From Crocinitomicaceae bacterium (lineage in GTDB: Bacteria > Bacteroidota > Bacteroidia > Flavobacteriales_D > Crocinitomicaceae): 64,000 nt of DNA. This document shows, piece after piece, positions 24,427 through 32,977 of this stretch. A program made the position numbers and the translations under genes. Within the stretch, counting starts at the first letter, position 1, and each line of letters starts with the position of its first letter. The notes under the pieces are model-generated. The model was given only the letters and a program-made list of their open reading frames with translations, was not told where the DNA came from and searched no databases. Location of the stretch: NCBI GenBank assembly GCA_028689775.1, contig JAQVCM010000003.1:1-64000 (forward strand), in the 5' to 3' direction.

Positions 24427-24542
24427 TCAATATCCTTACCTCGCAAAAGTACACTTTGGAGAATACCCATGTACAGCGGATTAGCCATTCCCTGCCAATC
24501 TGCGTACACATATACGCTTCGTTTTTCTCCTTGCTTTGCCAT
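24411..24542 (-). pseudogene. HipA-family toxin, N-terminal fragment only
   Basis: The 43 codons read MAKQGEKRSVYVYADWQG, then LYMGILQSVLLRGKDI. This matches the start of HipA-type Ser/Thr kinases (strand YVYADW, then a G-x-L strand and a RGKE turn). Full-length HipA proteins are about 400 residues. Here the homology ends at the integrase remnant, and the frame stops at TAA 24411-24413. The start lies 3 bases after the stop of the helix-turn-helix gene. The pair is thus an ancestral hipBA operon destroyed by the insertion, leaving an antitoxin-like gene without its toxin. Confidence 0.72.
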
Positions 24543-24545
24543 GAT

Positions 24546-24860
24546 CTATTTTCTTTTCGGAGCTCGCTCCTTGGTAATCAACCCGATATCCTGCAATTTC
24601 CTTCCCAAAACATCATCTTTCGCTAGCAAAAGAAAATCTTTCTCCAGTCCCAAAACGGATAAAACATTCAAGAAATATCCAATCCCTACGCCTTCATATC
24701 CTTTTTCAATTGCAATAAGTGTCGACCTGCTGATTCCAGCTCGTTGTGCAACCTGCTCAGTGCTTAGTTTCCGTCGCAAACGTGCAAGCTTGATATTTTC
24801 GCCAAGTTCACTCAATATTCGCTTTAATTTTGGAAGTACTATCGGACTTTTGTTTGCCAT
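24546..24860 (-). CDS. HipB-like helix-turn-helix regulator (orphan antitoxin)
   Basis: This 104-residue protein has an XRE/Cro-type helix-turn-helix at about residues 18-75. The core is NIKLARLRRKLSTEQVAQRA, then GISRSTLIAIEKG and the helix following GVGIGYFLNVLSVLGL. The C-terminus is a short basic tail. It directly precedes the hipA fragment, as hipB does in toxin-antitoxin operons, where it represses the operon and neutralises HipA. A TATATTTG promoter element is 18 bases upstream. With hipA gone, it may survive only by autoregulation or by chance. Confidence 0.85.
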   Translation of the reverse strand: MANKSPIVLPKLKRILSELGENIKLARLRRKLSTEQVAQRAGISRSTLIAIEKGYEGVGIGYFLNVLSVLGLEKDFLLLAKDDVLGRKLQDIGLITKERAPKRK

Positions 24861-24878
24861 AATGTTTGATTATTAATA

Positions 24879-24886
24879 CAAATATA
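24879..24886 (-). promoter_or_regulatory. -7 promoter element (TATATTTG) of the orphan hipB-like gene
   Basis: The minus strand reads TATATTTG, a full match to TANNTTTG, 18 bases upstream of the ATG at 24860. Confidence 0.6.
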
Positions 24887-25236
24887 TGAAGTTTTGTTTG
24901 AATATTCACACATTATGTTTTATTTTCTATTATCCGATATTTAATTCTTGTTTTACCATGCAAGATAGTGAATACAACAAGCGATTTGTAATAATCGATT
25001 ATCATCCCTTTTTATTGTCAAATAATGATTGCTTCATAACTTACAATAAATCAAAAAAAGCATCGCTTATCTCAATCTAGCTCAATAAAACCATACCTTT
25101 AATCTATCAAAAGATTTTGAAGTGTGACAATTTTGCAGGTCAAACTATCTCGAAATGACAAAATTACCGATTTAGACCTCAGTTTTTGAAACGGTTCAAA
25201 TTTTGACCATTACTTAGAAATTAAAATAGCTAAATT
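24887..25236. other. Island/core junction and clpB upstream region
   Basis: These 350 bases have no convincing gene. A 64-codon open frame is AT-rich and matches nothing I know. The clpB half contains the inverted repeat TTTGAA-ACGG-TTCAAA at 25185-25200, 36 bases before the clpB start. This is a possible operator for a heat-shock regulator. No clear -7 element for clpB was found. Confidence 0.4.
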
Positions 25237-27855
25237 ATGGACTTTAATAAGTTTACAATAAAATCTCAAGAAGCAATTCAACAGGCTCAAACTTTAGCTG
25301 AAAGCAATGGAAACGGGGTCATTGATACAGGACATCTTTTGAAAGGAATGTTTATTTCCGACAAAGATGTATTGCCGTATCTGCTTCAAAAAATGAATAT
25401 TCAGCCAGCGCAACTGGAAACAGTGCTGGATCGAATTATTAGCAATTATCCCAAAGTATCAGGAGGACAGTTGAGTTTATCTCAGGGTTCTAATAAAATA
25501 CTCAATCAAGCATTGCTTGAAATGAAAAATTTTCAAGACGAATTTGTTTCGATTGAAGTGTTGTTTTATACTTTGTTAAGTGCAAACGACTCCACTGGAC
25601 AACTTTTGAAAGATCAACAAATTACACCTAAAAAACTCAAAGAAGCAATCATGGACTTAAGAAACGGACAAAATGTAACTTCTGATAATCAGGAGGGAAC
25701 GTATCAATCTTTGGAGAAATACGCAAAGAATTTAAATGAATTGGCCAAAGCTGGAAAATTAGATCCGGTGATTGGTCGCGACGAAGAAATCAGAAGAGTT
25801 CTTCAAATATTGACGAGAAGAACGAAGAATAATCCGATATTAATTGGTGAACCGGGTGTTGGTAAAACAGCCATCGCGGAAGGTTTGGCGCATAGAATTA
25901 TTACGGGCGATGTTCCAGAAAACCTCAAGTCCAAGATCGTTTATTCTCTGGATATGGGTGCTTTGATTGCAGGAGCGAAGTACAAAGGAGAATTTGAAGA
26001 GCGTTTGAAAGCGGTGATCAAAGAAGTAACCGATGCCGATGGAGAAATTATCTTGTTTATTGATGAGATTCATACCTTGGTTGGCGCAGGAGGCGGAGAT
26101 GGTGCAATGGATGCGGCAAACATTTTGAAGCCTGCTTTGGCACGCGGAGATTTGAGAGCAGTTGGTGCAACGACCTTGAATGAATATCAAAAATACTTTG
26201 AAAAAGACAAAGCGTTGGTTCGTAGATTCCAAACAGTTTTGGTGGATGAACCTACAACCGAGGATTCAATTTCCATCTTGCGTGGAATTAAAGAAAAATA
26301 TGAAAATCACCACAAAGTAATTATCAAAGATGCAGCAATCATCGCTGCGGTGGAATTGTCTCAACGTTACATTACCGAACGTCATTTGCCAGATAAAGCC
26401 ATTGACTTGATTGACGAAGCAGCTTCAAAATTAAGAATGGAAATCAATTCCAAACCAGAAGAATTGGATGAATTAGAAAGAAAAATTCTTCAAATGGAAA
26501 TTGAGAAAGCAGCTTTGATGCGTGAAAATGACACCAAGAAATTGGAAGTTTTAGGCAAAGACTTGGCAAATTTGGTAGAGCAAAGAGATGCGTTCAGAGC
26601 CAAATGGCAAGCCGAAAGAGATGTAATCGACGGCATTCAAAAGATGAAAGAAGACATCGAAAATTTCAAAATCGAAGCAGATAATGCGGAGAGAATGGGA
26701 GATTATGGCAAAGTAGCTGAAATTAGATACGGAAGAATCAAGGATACAGAGGAGAAATTAGAAATCGCAAAAGGAAATTTGGCGGAAGTTCAATCTTCTT
26801 CTAAAATGATCAAGGAGGAAGTAGATGTTGCTGAAATTGCAGATGTAGTTTCTCGCTGGACCGGAATTCCAGTATCTAAAATGATTGAATCGGAAGTTTC
26901 TAAATTATTGAAACTCGAAGAGGAATTGGAAAAAAGAGTAGTCGGTCAAGAAGAAGCTATTGAAGCACTTTCAGATGCTGTTCGTAGAAGCAGAGCTGGA
27001 TTGCAAGATGCGAAAAAACCGATTGGATCTTTTATTTTCCTTGGTACAACAGGTGTTGGTAAAACGGAATTAGCGAAAGCACTTGCTGAATATTTGTTCA
27101 ACGATGAGAATGCAATGACGCGAATCGACATGAGTGAATACCAAGAGAAACATGCTGTGAGTCGTTTGGTTGGAGCGCCTCCGGGATATGTTGGTTACGA
27201 CGAAGGTGGACAATTAACAGAAGCTGTTCGCAGAAAACCCTATTCAATTGTACTTTTAGATGAGATTGAAAAAGCGCATCCTGATGTTTTTAACATCTTG
27301 TTGCAAGTTTTAGATGACGGAAGGTTGACAGACAACAAAGGGCGAACGGTGAATTTTAAAAATACAATCATTATCATGACCAGTAATTTAGGTTCTCACT
27401 TGATTCAAGAAGCATTTGAAGGAGCAAAGGAAAGTCAAATGGATGAGGTTCAGGAAAAAGCAAAATTCAAAGTGATGGAATTGTTAAAAGCAACGATTCG
27501 TCCAGAATTTTTGAATCGAATTGATGAGATTGTGATGTTCAGACCGTTGACCAAGAAAGATTTGAGACAAATTGTTCACATTCAATTGGATCATTTATCC
27601 AAGTTGTTGAAGGAGAAAGACATTTCATTATTTGTAACTCCTGATGCTTTTGAATGGATCACAGAAGCAGGTTACGACCCGCAATTTGGTGCAAGACCAG
27701 TGAAAAGAGTAATTCAGAAACAAGTATTGAACGAACTTTCAAAATCCATTTTATCAGGAAAGGTTGATACGACAGCAAATGTAGTGATGGATGTCTTTGA
27801 TGGAAAGATTGTATTTAGAAAACCGATCTCCGAAGAAGAAGAAGTGATTCTTTAA
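25237..27855 (+). CDS. clpB: ATP-dependent chaperone ClpB
   Basis: The 872 residues show the full ClpB plan. An N-terminal Clp-N domain covers residues 1-150. AAA-1 has Walker [10 protein letters not shown] near 204 and Walker [12 protein letters not shown] near 273. A long coiled-coil middle domain spans about 405-520. AAA-2 has Walker [10 protein letters not shown] near 604 and Walker [14 protein letters not shown] near 674. A ClpB D2-small domain at the end carries [10 protein letters not shown]. The middle domain separates it from ClpA/ClpC, and no ClpP-binding loop is evident. ClpB disaggregates proteins together with DnaK. It stands alone with a terminator at 27880. Confidence 0.97.
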   Translation: MDFNKFTIKSQEAIQQAQTLAESNGNGVIDTGHLLKGMFISDKDVLPYLLQKMNIQPAQLETVLDRIISNYPKVSGGQLSLSQGSNKILNQALLEMKNFQDEFVSIEVLFYTLLSANDSTGQLLKDQQITPKKLKEAIMDLRNGQNVTSDNQEGTYQSLEKYAKNLNELAKAGKLDPVIGRDEEIRRVLQILTRRTKNNPILIGEPGVGKTAIAEGLAHRIITGDVPENLKSKIVYSLDMGALIAGAKYKGEFEERLKAVIKEVTDADGEIILFIDEIHTLVGAGGGDGAMDAANILKPALARGDLRAVGATTLNEYQKYFEKDKALVRRFQTVLVDEPTTEDSISILRGIKEKYENHHKVIIKDAAIIAAVELSQRYITERHLPDKAIDLIDEAASKLRMEINSKPEELDELERKILQMEIEKAALMRENDTKKLEVLGKDLANLVEQRDAFRAKWQAERDVIDGIQKMKEDIENFKIEADNAERMGDYGKVAEIRYGRIKDTEEKLEIAKGNLAEVQSSSKMIKEEVDVAEIADVVSRWTGIPVSKMIESEVSKLLKLEEELEKRVVGQEEAIEALSDAVRRSRAGLQDAKKPIGSFIFLGTTGVGKTELAKALAEYLFNDENAMTRIDMSEYQEKHAVSRLVGAPPGYVGYDEGGQLTEAVRRKPYSIVLLDEIEKAHPDVFNILLQVLDDGRLTDNKGRTVNFKNTIIIMTSNLGSHLIQEAFEGAKESQMDEVQEKAKFKVMELLKATIRPEFLNRIDEIVMFRPLTKKDLRQIVHIQLDHLSKLLKEKDISLFVTPDAFEWITEAGYDPQFGARPVKRVIQKQVLNELSKSILSGKVDTTANVVMDVFDGKIVFRKPISEEEEVIL

Positions 27856-27879
27856 AGAGCTAAAAAAAACAAGAATTGG

Positions 27880-27910
27880 AAAGAGATGTAATTCGTTGCA
27901 TCTCTTTTCT
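27880..27910 (+). terminator. Terminator after clpB
   Basis: A 9-bp stem, AAAGAGATG with CATCTCTTT, encloses a 10-base loop and is followed by a short T-rich run. It lies 24 bases after the clpB stop. Confidence 0.7.
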
Positions 27911-28090
27911 AGTTTAAAGTTTTTATTATGTTAAGTATCTAATTACCAATGTTTTTAGCTCTACTTTTTTTCTATTTCTTAAGCCATTAGAGATTCAGAA
28001 ATTTCAACTTGCAAATTCGGCATGTAGTTTCAAAAAAAGAAGTAATTTCGCACACCTTTTCTATCAATGGATGAGGTCTTTATACTTTAA

Positions 28091-29197
28091 ATGAGCTTTT
28101 TTAATTTAAATGCAGGTAAGTCAAGGGTTTTTGGACTCGACTTACTTCGTTTTTTCGCTATTTTTTTTGTGGTTTTCGGTCACAGCATGATCTTGGTTCC
28201 AAGTCAATACAAAAAAACACTTCAGTTAATTGTTTTAGATGGCGTTTCCATTTTCTTTGTATTGAGTGGCTTTCTGATCGGAGGAATTTTAATCAAGCAA
28301 CTTGAAAAAAACAAGCCAACTTTTAAATTGCTACTCAATTTCTGGAACAGAAGGTGGTTGCGTACCTTGCCGATGTATTTAATTGTGCTTACTTTTTTGT
28401 CTATTTTTACGTATGTGATGAAACCAGAACGGTTGCCAGAACACTTGTGGAAATACTATCTTTTTGTGCAAAATTTCTTTGTAACACAACCACCTTTTTT
28501 TAGTGAATCTTGGAGTTTGAGTGTTGAAGAATGGTTTTATTTACTCGTTCCGACCTTCATTTTTTCGTCCTTGTATTTATTCAAAAGCACGGTAAAGAAA
28601 ACCTTTTTAGGAGTAATCATCTTCGTTATTCTGGTGGTAACATGTTATCGTCTTTATGCATTCCAACAAGTTGATATTGAGTCATTCAAAGAAGGTAGTC
28701 GTTTTTTGATGCAAGTTTCAACCAGATTAGACTCTATCATGTATGGAGTGTTGGCGGTTTATGTATCTCATTATTATCCAGCACTTTGGAATCGGTTGAA
28801 TTCAATGCCCTTAGCTATATTTGCAGTCGTAAGTTTGTATTATTTGAAGTTGCGTTTTGATTATGAATTTTATGCTTGGGTTCCCACTTTTAAATCCCTT
28901 GCCGTCTTTTTGATGCTTCCTTATTTGTCAAATTGGAAACAATTTAAATCGCCATTTAGCACCTGGATTACGAACATCAGTTTGATTTCCTATTCGATGT
29001 ATTTAATTAATCTCAATGTCGTTATTCACGTACTCATTAAATATGTAATGAATGACAATTTATTGAAGCGTCACCAAATAGAATCCGATTGGGTGTTTGA
29101 ATACAGTTTATTTTGGGTATTGACGATTGGTATTTCTTTCCTACTCTATAAATTTATCGAAGTGCCATTTATGAACCTTAGAAAAAGAGAAAAATAA
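28091..29197 (+). CDS. Acyltransferase 3 family membrane protein (OafA/YrhL-like)
   Basis: The 368-residue integral membrane protein has the acyltransferase-3 core of about ten membrane helices. The first motif, FGLDLLRFFAIFFVVFGHSM (residues about 14-33), includes the conserved His. The arginine-containing loop NRRWLRTLPMYL lies near residue 90. A SWSLSVEEWFYLL motif lies near residue 142. Members transfer acetyl or other acyl groups from acyl-CoA across the membrane onto surface sugars such as O-antigen. The acceptor is not evident, since no glycan genes adjoin it. There is no extra SGNH domain. Confidence 0.9.
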   Translation: MSFFNLNAGKSRVFGLDLLRFFAIFFVVFGHSMILVPSQYKKTLQLIVLDGVSIFFVLSGFLIGGILIKQLEKNKPTFKLLLNFWNRRWLRTLPMYLIVLTFLSIFTYVMKPERLPEHLWKYYLFVQNFFVTQPPFFSESWSLSVEEWFYLLVPTFIFSSLYLFKSTVKKTFLGVIIFVILVVTCYRLYAFQQVDIESFKEGSRFLMQVSTRLDSIMYGVLAVYVSHYYPALWNRLNSMPLAIFAVVSLYYLKLRFDYEFYAWVPTFKSLAVFLMLPYLSNWKQFKSPFSTWITNISLISYSMYLINLNVVIHVLIKYVMNDNLLKRHQIESDWVFEYSLFWVLTIGISFLLYKFIEVPFMNLRKREK

Positions 29198-29335
29198 TCA
29201 ATAGGTATTCGATTTTCAAATAAATGTAATTTTCTAAAGGTTGAATAAGTTGCTCTAAATACACTGAAAAGCACTAATAACCTTTTGGTGTTGATAATTA
29301 TCCAGATTTTCAGATAGAAATAGCATAAAATCAAC

Positions 29336-29343
29336 TAAATTTG
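29336..29343 (+). promoter_or_regulatory. -7 promoter element (TAAATTTG) of the alpha-oxoamine synthase gene
   Basis: TAAATTTG matches TANNTTTG, 35 bases upstream of ATG 29379. Confidence 0.55.
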
Positions 29344-29378
29344 CAGAATCATTTTAATAATAATTTATACACAATAAA

Positions 29379-30656
29379 ATGGCACAACAGGATATATTTG
29401 ATAAGATCCGTAAAAATCGCGGACCAATTGGACAGTACTCTAAAGGAGTTCACGGATATTTTACATTTCCTAAATTAGAAGGTGAATTAGGTAGAAAAAT
29501 GTTTTTCCGTGGAAAAGAGTGCTTGGTTTGGTCTATTAATAACTATTTAGGTCTTGCCAACATGCCTGAAATCCGTGAAGCAGATGCACAAGCTGCAGCT
29601 CAGTACGGTTTAGCTTACCCAATGGGAGCTAGAATGATGACAGGTCAAACAAGTGAACACGAAAAATTAGAGAATGAATTGGCAGAGTTCATGGATAAAG
29701 AAGATTGTATTCTTTTGAACTTTGGATACCAAGGAATGGTTTCTGCAATTGACGCTTTGGTTGATCGCACGGACATTATCGTTTACGACAGTGAATCTCA
29801 TGCTTGTATCCTTGACGGAATGCGTTTGCATACAGGGAAAAGATTCGTTTTCCAACACAACGACATGGAAAGCTTTGACAAGCAAATGAAGAATGCAACT
29901 GCATTGGCAGAAAAAACTGGAGGTGGTATTTTAGTGATCACGGAAGGTGTATTTGGAATGGCTGGTGACCAAGGTAAATTGAAAGAAATTGTTGAGTTTA
30001 GAAAATCTGGAAAATACAATTTCCGTTTGTTCGTAGACGATGCACACGGTTTCGGTACGATGGGTAAAACAGGCCAAGGTGCTGGTGAAGAGCAAGGTGT
30101 TCAAGGAGAAATTGATGTTCTTTTCGGAACTTTTGCTAAATCAATGGCTTCTATCGGTGGATTTGTTTGCGCTGAAGAAAGTATCGTTGAATATTTACGT
30201 TACAACATGCGTTCTCAAATGTTTGCAAAAGCATTGCCGATGACCATCACAATTGGTGCTAGAAAACGTTTGGAAATGTTGAGAACTAGACCAGAGTTGA
30301 AAGAAAACTTGTGGAAAATTGCTACGGCACTTCAAACAGGATTTAAAGATGCTGGTTTCGATATTGGTGCAACAAATTCACCAGTAACTCCAGTGTTTAT
30401 GAAAGGTTCATTAGCTGAAGCAACGAATTTGACGTTCGATTTACGTGAAAATTATGGTATCTTCTGTTCAATTGTAATTTATCCAGTTGTTCCAAAAGAT
30501 GTAATTATGTTGAGAATTATCCCAACTGCTGCGCATACCATGGAAGATGTGAATTATACATTAGATACTTTTAAAACTTTGAAAAGCAAGCTTGATTCAG
30601 GTGCTTACAAATCTGAAGAACTAGCTGCTGTTGAAGTAGATGATAAAAAAGCATAA
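29379..30656 (+). CDS. Alpha-oxoamine synthase family PLP enzyme (serine palmitoyltransferase/KBL-like)
   Basis: This 425-residue aminotransferase-fold enzyme has the family motifs NNYLGLANMPEI, the GARMMTGQTSEHEKLE loop, and LFVDDAHGFGTMGKTGQG (Asp and His contacting PLP). The PLP-binding Lys lies in FGTFAKSMASIGGF near residue 254. The family condenses an amino acid with an acyl-CoA. In Bacteroidota close members make 3-ketosphinganine (serine palmitoyltransferase) or the cysteate-derived base of sulfonolipids; the AONS and KBL reactions are alternatives. The sequence alone does not choose between them. A C-terminal acidic tail is unusual. It is monocistronic, with its own promoter and terminator. 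Confidence 0.82.
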   Translation: MAQQDIFDKIRKNRGPIGQYSKGVHGYFTFPKLEGELGRKMFFRGKECLVWSINNYLGLANMPEIREADAQAAAQYGLAYPMGARMMTGQTSEHEKLENELAEFMDKEDCILLNFGYQGMVSAIDALVDRTDIIVYDSESHACILDGMRLHTGKRFVFQHNDMESFDKQMKNATALAEKTGGGILVITEGVFGMAGDQGKLKEIVEFRKSGKYNFRLFVDDAHGFGTMGKTGQGAGEEQGVQGEIDVLFGTFAKSMASIGGFVCAEESIVEYLRYNMRSQMFAKALPMTITIGARKRLEMLRTRPELKENLWKIATALQTGFKDAGFDIGATNSPVTPVFMKGSLAEATNLTFDLRENYGIFCSIVIYPVVPKDVIMLRIIPTAAHTMEDVNYTLDTFKTLKSKLDSGAYKSEELAAVEVDDKKA

Positions 30657-30674
30657 GCACATAATTTGATATAG

Positions 30675-30702
30675 AAAGCCTGGTTTTGCCAGGCTTTTTT
30701 AT
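30675..30702 (+). terminator. Terminator after the alpha-oxoamine synthase gene
   Basis: A perfect 9-bp stem, AAAGCCTGG with CCAGGCTTT, encloses a 5-base loop and is followed by a T-run. Confidence 0.88.
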
Positions 30703-30719
30703 TTTTAAATAAGCACGAT

Positions 30720-31685
30720 ATGAAACCACTATTCCTAACGCTCATTCTCTTTTTTCAAAGTCTCGTTTTTGGACAAAATCCAAGTTGGCCATTTGAAATT
30801 CCTGCGGTGTCTGTAAAAGATACCGTAATTGTTCATAGCGCTATTTCGCTTTTGTATTCTGAAAAACACGAACAGGCGGTGTGGGTAGCCTATCAATTGT
30901 TGCGAGAAAATATGGGTAAAAGTTTAGAGAGATCAAATCGGTTCTTAGTCGATCCAAGAATTTCAACTGGTTCTGCAACTTCAAAGGATTATTTAAAATC
31001 AGGCTATGATCGCGGGCATTTGGCTCCAGCGGCAGATTTTAATTGGTCGGTTCAGGCAATGAATGAATCGTTTTATTATAGCAACATGAGTCCTCAAGTG
31101 CCAAGTTTTAATCGCGGTATATGGAAAAGACTGGAAACGCAAGTGCGGAATTGGGCAAGCATAGATAGTTGTATCTATGTTATTACGGGACCCATTTTAA
31201 ATGATAGTCTTTCTGCGATTGGACCAAATGCAGTTTCAGTTCCAACATACTTTTACAAAGTGATCCTCGATTTTTACAGCAAAACTCCCAAAGGAATTGC
31301 CTTTATTATTCCCAACGAATCTTCAAGTGCTGGCTTGACCGATTTTGCAGTGACGATTGAAGAAGTTGAAAAAATGACTCAGATTAATTTTTTTCCGAAA
31401 TTAAATAAAAAGGATCAGCACAATTTAGAACAACAGATTTGCGTTAACTGTTGGACGTGGAGCAGTTCTACAACATTAAATTCAGTTTCAGATGTCGATG
31501 ATTCAGAGGTTGAATCAGAAGTAAGCAAAGAAGTGAATGGGAAAGAAGTTATTGAAGAAGTAACTCCAGCTACAGCTGTACCTTTAAAAGTAGCAGTTCA
31601 ATGCGAAGGAATGACCAAAGCTGGAAATCGTTGTGGTAACAAAACGTTGAATCCATCAAAGAAATGTCATCTTCATTCAAAATAA
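30720..31685 (+). CDS. Secreted DNA/RNA non-specific endonuclease with Cys/His C-terminal motif
   Basis: The 321 residues begin with a signal peptide (MKPLFLTLILFFQSLVFG). The endonuclease domain (about 25-245) carries the catalytic motif DRGHLAPAADF near residue 98, with its His, and an Asn-rich helix (NESFYYSNMSPQVPSFNRG) that binds the Mg2+ ion. It would degrade nucleic acids outside the cytoplasm. After an acidic linker the last 30 residues form a small Cys/His module (CEGMTKAGNRC, KKCHLH), probably zinc-binding, of a kind seen in short phage and island proteins. This fusion is uncommon in my experience. Confidence 0.87.
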   Translation: MKPLFLTLILFFQSLVFGQNPSWPFEIPAVSVKDTVIVHSAISLLYSEKHEQAVWVAYQLLRENMGKSLERSNRFLVDPRISTGSATSKDYLKSGYDRGHLAPAADFNWSVQAMNESFYYSNMSPQVPSFNRGIWKRLETQVRNWASIDSCIYVITGPILNDSLSAIGPNAVSVPTYFYKVILDFYSKTPKGIAFIIPNESSSAGLTDFAVTIEEVEKMTQINFFPKLNKKDQHNLEQQICVNCWTWSSSTTLNSVSDVDDSEVESEVSKEVNGKEVIEEVTPATAVPLKVAVQCEGMTKAGNRCGNKTLNPSKKCHLHSK

Positions 31686-31758
31686 AAATGAAAGAAATAC
31701 GTTAAAATGTGTAACAATTGTTGATAACTTGCGTAACACTGTTAATAACATTTCAATT

Positions 31759-32685
31759 ATGAGACAAATATCGATCCTTACAACTTTATTTACACTTTCA
31801 TTATCAATGGTTTATGCTGTTGTTGAAAGAAAGTATACTCAGAAAGAATACATTGACCAATGGAAAAGTGTAGCCGTTTCTCAAATGATTCAAAGTAAAA
31901 TTCCTGCTAGTATCACGATGGCACAAGGAATTTTAGAGAGTGGTTATGGAAACTCAGTTTTGGCTCAAAAAGCAAATAATCATTTTGGGATTAAGTGCCA
32001 CGAATGGAAAGGTGCTACTTTTTTTATCGATGATGATAAACCGAATGAATGTTTTAGAAATTACAGAAATGCAAGTGAATCTTTTAAAGATCACAGTGAA
32101 TTTTTGACCGGTAGATCACGTTATGCGAATTTATTTACCTTGAAAATTACAGATTATAAAGGTTGGGCGAACGGATTGAAGGCTGCTGGTTATGCAACGA
32201 ATCCAAAGTATCCTCATTTGTTAATTGATTTAATTGAACGTTTAAACTTACATGATTTAGACAAAGCAGCCATTGAAACTTCAAATCCGATAGAGTACAT
32301 TGCCAATACTTCTGGTGCAAATAGTTCTGCAGCCGCAAGTCAACATACTGTTTTACTTCACAGTAATAATATTAAATATGTTGTCGCTAAAAAAGGAGAT
32401 ACATTCTTTCGAATTTCAAAGGAATTTAAAATGGGATTGTGGCAATTATACAGATACAACGATTACGGCGATCGTAAAGATGTGCTAGAAGAAGGTGACA
32501 TTGTATACCTACAACCAAAAAGAAGAAGATCGAAACATAACAGTACATTTTCTGTTACCAATCCAATCTCTTTGAGAATGATTTCTCAGCTAGAAGGAAT
32601 AAAATTAAGCTCCTTGATGGATAAAAACATGGTGGCATCTCCTGATGATTTATTGAACAAAGGAGAAAAGGTAAACCTTCGTTAA
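31759..32685 (+). CDS. Glucosaminidase (FlgJ/AtlA-type) with LysM domain
   Basis: The 308 residues have a signal peptide (MRQISILTTLFTLSLSMVYA). A mannosyl-glycoprotein endo-beta-N-acetylglucosaminidase-like domain spans about 30-185. It contains SITMAQGILESGYGNSVLA (Glu is the expected catalytic acid) and NNHFGIKC, with FKDHSEFL downstream. A LysM-type peptidoglycan-binding repeat (VAKKGDTFFRISKEF) begins near residue 215. It cuts the glycan strand of peptidoglycan during growth or division. ATG 31759 is used, as the upstream in-frame start at 31729 adds residues before the signal peptide. Confidence 0.88.
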   Translation: MRQISILTTLFTLSLSMVYAVVERKYTQKEYIDQWKSVAVSQMIQSKIPASITMAQGILESGYGNSVLAQKANNHFGIKCHEWKGATFFIDDDKPNECFRNYRNASESFKDHSEFLTGRSRYANLFTLKITDYKGWANGLKAAGYATNPKYPHLLIDLIERLNLHDLDKAAIETSNPIEYIANTSGANSSAAASQHTVLLHSNNIKYVVAKKGDTFFRISKEFKMGLWQLYRYNDYGDRKDVLEEGDIVYLQPKRRRSKHNSTFSVTNPISLRMISQLEGIKLSSLMDKNMVASPDDLLNKGEKVNLR

Positions 32686-32717
32686 TTGCCTCAATTTTCG
32701 AATTTGGTTTGTTTGTT

Positions 32718-32744
32718 AAAAGTCTTCTTCGGAAGACTTTTTTT
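32718..32744 (+). terminator. Terminator after the glucosaminidase gene
   Basis: The stem AAAGTCTTC with GAAGACTTT around a TTCG tetraloop is followed by a run of T. Confidence 0.88.
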
Positions 32745-32766
32745 GTTTTGGGAATCCAATTTTAGC

Positions 32767-32774
32767 TATATTTG
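32767..32774 (+). promoter_or_regulatory. -7 promoter element (TATATTTG) with long leader
   Basis: TATATTTG matches TANNTTTG, with a TTTG 21 bases upstream as the -33 element. The next start is 203 bases away (32978), so the transcript has a long leader that holds no recognised structure. Confidence 0.5.
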
Positions 32775-32977
32775 TATAAACCAATTTGCTTTTCGAACGT
32801 CTTGTAAATAAGTAAAATCTTTTAAACGATAATCATTGAAAAACTGAATGACGACAATTGCTCTGTTTCTTTTTTCAAGAAATTAAAAAGTGAAAGAAAG
32901 AACTTATTATGCTTTATTGAAAAGAAACTAGGGACACATGCTTACTTCTGAATTTAGAATTTCATTTTTCTTCACCT

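Noticed and set aside
24259..24876. Rightward frame of 205 codons opposite the hipBA region
   Set aside because: It is antisense to the HTH and hipA fragments and the integrase remnant, whose frames have recognisable motifs. Its sequence is low in similarity and Ser/Phe-rich, as expected of a shadow.
24886..25080. 64-codon rightward frame upstream of clpB
   Set aside because: AT-rich and Phe/Tyr-rich with no family match or promoter. Probably non-coding.
32848..32886. Possible 12-codon leader peptide (MTTIALFLFSRN)
   Set aside because: The frame is too short, and no attenuator hairpin or biosynthetic gene supports a leader-peptide role.
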